Positions 5,349 through 7,427 of a stretch of DNA of 7,427 nt are shown here, one piece after another (within the stretch, counting starts at the first letter, position 1; each line of letters starts with the position of its first letter). A program made the translations under genes and the position numbers. Under the pieces are notes generated by a model. It worked only from the letters and a program-made list of their open reading frames with translations, was not told the origin of the DNA and made no database searches. Source of the DNA: an archaeon (GTDB taxonomy: Archaea > Asgardarchaeota > Hermodarchaeia > Hermodarchaeales > Hermodarchaeaceae); assembly GCA_016550415.1 (NCBI GenBank), contig JABXGU010000585.1:1-7427 (forward strand), written 5' to 3'.

Positions 5349-6256
5349 TGGGGCGGTTTACCAAGTAACAGCGTTGAACGTACTCCGTCTTCCAGTTCTT
5401 GGCTAGTTAAACGCCGCAAGCGGATGTGAGGATAGGCTGTTCTAAAGGCAATTTCCAGAGTTTGCAGATCCTGACGAACTTGTGTTTCCAATATTTCGTG
5501 TGAGATTCCATTATCGAGGTTGGAGCTGTCACGACGTGTACCTATGAGCAATCTTGTCTTCCAGACTCCGCCCCAACGCCATGCGAAGGAGGCGAGTTGT
5601 GAGGGATTATATGAGGAAAGTTTCGTTTGCGCTTTTTCTGAAAGGGCGCCAAGTCGGGGTAACTTTTGCTCAGAAACAGGAGCATGGAGAAGTGTGTAGA
5701 ATAGGGGAACTCCTGCGCTATAGATTGCACGTATGAATGCTGACATATTACCTCGAATTCCAACAGGTAGCTTGTCAACTGCGAAGAGTGCAGTGGCAGA
5801 GAAACCTCCTTTATGGGAAATCAGCAGGACATCTTGAGTTGGGGCAAGATAAAATTCTACATCTGCAAGTGGATAGATACGTTGGCCACCATGAGTTGAT
5901 TGGTGATGTAGTTTCCCTATTAGTCGGCGAATCGAATGACGAGATTCTGGTAATATGACAAAAGTTGCTGCACTTTGGAGTAATAAGAAAATGATTAGTG
6001 AATTCCACCATCCAATGAGTGGAATATAGTACAGAGCAATTCCAGCGTTAATCAATATTGTAATCAACCATATTATCCACATGCGCCTTGTTTGTCTGTC
6101 AGCGGAACTACGCCAGAACCAGCCCGCAAACCTACTTTCCTCTTGAAAGGAAATATCATCTCGGGAAGAAACCGATGACCTTGTAGATGTTTGTGAGTGA
6201 GTACTCATTCCGTGTTGAATGGTTGTCATTATTTCATGTTCTTCGTTTGCACACAT
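5339..6256 (-). CDS. Two-helix membrane protein with VirB4 N-terminal-like domain (probable 5' half of a frameshifted VirB4-type gene)
   Basis: From the ATG at 6254-6256 the product is 305 residues. Residues 1-45 are polar, Ser/Thr-rich and probably disordered. Two membrane segments follow at about 59-79 (MWIIWLITILINAGIALYY) and 82-101 (WWNSLIIFLLLQSA), then a basic turn (RHSIRRL). The C-terminal domain (about 125-305) resembles the N-terminal domain of VirB4-type conjugation ATPases: LLISHKGGFSATALF, FIRAIYSAGVPLFYTLLHAP, RLLIGTRRD, and AFRTAYPHIRLRRLTSQEL near the end. Such domains dock the motor at the membrane, so this half probably anchors the ATPase-like half to the inner face. It begins 5 bases after the stop of the preceding gene. 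GTG at 6263-6265, overlapping that stop as GTGA, is an alternative coupled start adding three residues. The reading frame extends up to 6385 inside the previous gene, but that extension is unlikely. It ends at TAA directly after a slippery run; read with the next frame the protein would be about 829 residues, the usual VirB4 size. Confidence 0.75.
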   Translation of the reverse strand: MCANEEHEIMTTIQHGMSTHSQTSTRSSVSSRDDISFQEESRFAGWFWRSSADRQTRRMWIIWLITILINAGIALYYIPLIGWWNSLIIFLLLQSAATFVILPESRHSIRRLIGKLHHQSTHGGQRIYPLADVEFYLAPTQDVLLISHKGGFSATALFAVDKLPVGIRGNMSAFIRAIYSAGVPLFYTLLHAPVSEQKLPRLGALSEKAQTKLSSYNPSQLASFAWRWGGVWKTRLLIGTRRDSSNLDNGISHEILETQVRQDLQTLEIAFRTAYPHIRLRRLTSQELEDGVRSTLLLGKPPHFF

Positions 6257-6261
6257 TTTTT

Positions 6262-6783
6262 TCACAATCCAAATATGAATAACATAAGAAAGCTGAGGCT
6301 CAAACCCCCAAGAAACAAAAGCAGAGTTCGGGGAGGCTTCATATCGAGTAGATATGGGAGAGATATTACAACCAATGGGAGACATAAGGGAAGAAGACTA
6401 AGTGTCCATTGATTGACAATTGGATGAAACAGATAATTCGTTGCTAAAAAAACAACTGTAAATATGCTACCTATAAACGTGCCAGTGGCTATGACCCGCC
6501 ATTGGTTTCTTTGTTGAGAAGGCAGAATATCACGTAGTAAAAGTAGAGTAGCTGTGTGGAGGGAATCAGGTTTTTGAGATCCTGTACTACTAGAAAGGGT
6601 GTTGGGTTGTGGAGATTGAGATGTTGAGACGGGGGCAGCCAGAAGTCGTAGTTGGTTTACCCGTTTGCGAAATTGTGTTTTTGCATTTATGATATGATAC
6701 ATGCGTTTAGCAATATAGACCTCGCCAAGAAATACAATCCAGCGAATGATTTCAAATAACCACAAGTCGATCCAATTAATCAC
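6262..6783 (-). CDS. Small multi-pass membrane protein of the VirB4-like operon
   Basis: I do not recognise this 173-residue protein. Residues 2-23 form a Trp-rich hydrophobic helix (VINWIDLWLFEIIRWIVFLG), followed by a basic segment (AKTQFRKRVNQLR) and a Ser/Pro/Gln-rich linker at ~50-75. Three membrane helices follow at about 97-119, 126-146 and 153-172, and the chain ends inside or right after the last one. I chose the GTG at 6781-6783 because AGGTGA (6797-6792) lies 8 bases upstream and matches the archaeal anti-Shine-Dalgarno. The longer GTG at 6793-6795 overlaps that site and would add four residues. The gene overlaps the previous one by 8 bases and is followed within 5 bases by the VirB4-like membrane subunit, so the three are probably co-translated and act as one membrane complex. 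Position suggests a pore or scaffold subunit, comparable in role only to the small membrane partners of archaeal DNA-transfer systems. Confidence 0.72.
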   Translation of the reverse strand: MINWIDLWLFEIIRWIVFLGEVYIAKRMYHIINAKTQFRKRVNQLRLLAAPVSTSQSPQPNTLSSSTGSQKPDSLHTATLLLLRDILPSQQRNQWRVIATGTFIGSIFTVVFLATNYLFHPIVNQWTLSLLPLCLPLVVISLPYLLDMKPPRTLLLFLGGLSLSFLMLFIFGL

Positions 6784-7427
6784 CGAAAGAGTCACCTTCT
6801 TCAGGATTATCTATAATATCAGGGAAGGTTGAGAGGAGGTTTTGGAGAAGCGTATTGTTGGTTGATAGTATCGTCAGGCGAAGAGTCTTACCTATCTGTT
6901 CATATGTCAATGCCATCTGTTTTCCATAGAATCTGTTAGGACCTTGAGGTTTCATTCCATGGCGATGGCTGATTTGGGAAATTCTTGCTTTGAGCTCTCT
7001 TGAAAATGGGTATGAGTGTGTGACCTTTAATTGATGGGGAGATTTCCAATGAGCTAGTACGGAAGATATTTCTTCACCTGAGGGAGGGGGCAGACTTTGT
7101 CTATCTGTATTGTGTTCTTGGTGTTGAGTGGAACCAGGACTTTTCATCCAGCAAACGCCTAGAAGACAGAGTCCAGCTAAAAAGAGTGGGGGAATGAGCG
7201 TGATGAAAAGGTTCAGTGTCGAGTATCTGACAAGTAGGGTAACTTGTATACTACTAAGTGTATGTCCATCTAACTGTAACTCTATGATGAGTAAACGTGG
7301 TCCAATGTCAATAGCACTGATTGGAAGATAGGTGATTGAGAGGGTATGTGAAACTATGGAAGTCGGTCCAACCACAACTTGGCTTGTTCCATGAAAATTC
7401 CCCTCACCAGTAACAACATCAAATGTG
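6776..7427 (-). CDS. Single-pass membrane protein with probable extracellular beta-rich domain (5' end outside window)
   Basis: The frame is open to the right edge, so the true start lies outside; GTG at 7373-7375 is internal to it. The visible 216 residues begin with strand-like alternation (TFDVVTGEGNFHG, HTLSITYLPI, PRLLIIELQLDGHTLSS, VTLLVRYST), consistent with an immunoglobulin-like or similar beta-sandwich. One membrane helix follows at about 71-94 (LFITLIPPLFLAGLCLLGV), then a Pro/Ser/Gln-rich linker. A small soluble domain of ~95 residues comes last (about 120-216), with a YPFSRELKARISQISH helix and a TYEQIGKTLRLTIL strand, ending in an acidic tail (PEEGDSFGD). Hydrophobic-then-basic order puts the beta domain outside the cell and the tail inside. 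It is the first visible gene of the operon and overlaps the next by 8 bases. The family is not recognised; a surface or periplasm-like component of the same complex is the simplest reading. Confidence 0.7.
   Translation of the reverse strand, partial: TFDVVTGEGNFHGTSQVVVGPTSIVSHTLSITYLPISAIDIGPRLLIIELQLDGHTLSSIQVTLLVRYSTLNLFITLIPPLFLAGLCLLGVCWMKSPGSTQHQEHNTDRQSLPPPSGEEISSVLAHWKSPHQLKVTHSYPFSRELKARISQISHRHGMKPQGPNRFYGKQMALTYEQIGKTLRLTILSTNNTLLQNLLSTFPDIIDNPEEGDSFGD
6792..6797 (-). promoter_or_regulatory. Ribosome binding site that decides the start of the small membrane protein
   Basis: AGGTGA on the minus strand is complementary to the archaeal 16S 3' end and lies 8 bases before GTG 6781-6783, inside the end of the preceding gene. 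It is the best Shine-Dalgarno in the window. Confidence 0.55.

Noticed and set aside
6257..6385. N-terminal extension of the VirB4-like membrane subunit up to ATG 6385
   Set aside because: It would overlap the previous gene by over 120 bases in another frame; starts at 6256 or 6265 fit the stop-start junction better.
7373..7375. GTG as the start of the right-edge membrane protein
   Set aside because: The frame is open to the window edge and the strand-rich pattern continues upstream of the GTG, so the gene is better treated as cut off.

Overview
The window looks archaeal. The supports are TATA-like boxes (TTTAAATA type) 25-40 bases or more upstream of starts, T-tract style terminators, an AGGTGA Shine-Dalgarno, Lrp-like and winged-helix regulators, and an operon built round a HerA/VirB4-like protein. 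Composition is moderate, with AT-rich intergenic stretches. An Asgard or other uncultured lineage is possible, but nothing seen fixes the taxon. No tRNA, rRNA, CRISPR array, transposase or insertion sequence was recognised.

Layout. Bases 1-1611 (minus, running off the left edge) hold a long regulator with two Lrp/AsnC-like modules in tandem. It is preceded by a 426-base AT-rich stretch (1612-2037) carrying inverted repeats, two TATA-like boxes, three degenerate T-rich repeats and the terminator region of the next gene. Bases 2038-2973 (minus) hold a single-HKD phospholipase D-like protein. It has a helical N-terminal domain that resembles an MIT domain and a C-terminal Cys/His cluster. It is divergent from a small four-helix membrane protein at 3121-3552 (plus), and the shared 147-base region contains both promoters. 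Gene 3 is convergent with the next block.

Bases 3768-7427 (minus) form a tight operon that enters from the right edge. In transcription order it has: a membrane-anchored protein with a probable extracellular beta-rich domain (partial); a small multi-pass membrane protein (8-base overlap); a two-helix membrane protein with a VirB4 N-terminal-like domain; and a VirB4/HerA-like ATPase domain with a broken Walker A and a C-terminal winged helix. The last two look like one VirB4-type protein of about 829 residues split by a -1 frame change. The split falls exactly at T TTT TTC followed by TAA, and a 12-bp stem starts 7 bases downstream. This is either a programmed -1 ribosomal frameshift or a homopolymer error or mutation. 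Together the operon suggests a membrane-embedded machine related to type IV secretion or DNA transfer, or a derived, possibly non-catalytic relative of one. Its substrate is unknown.
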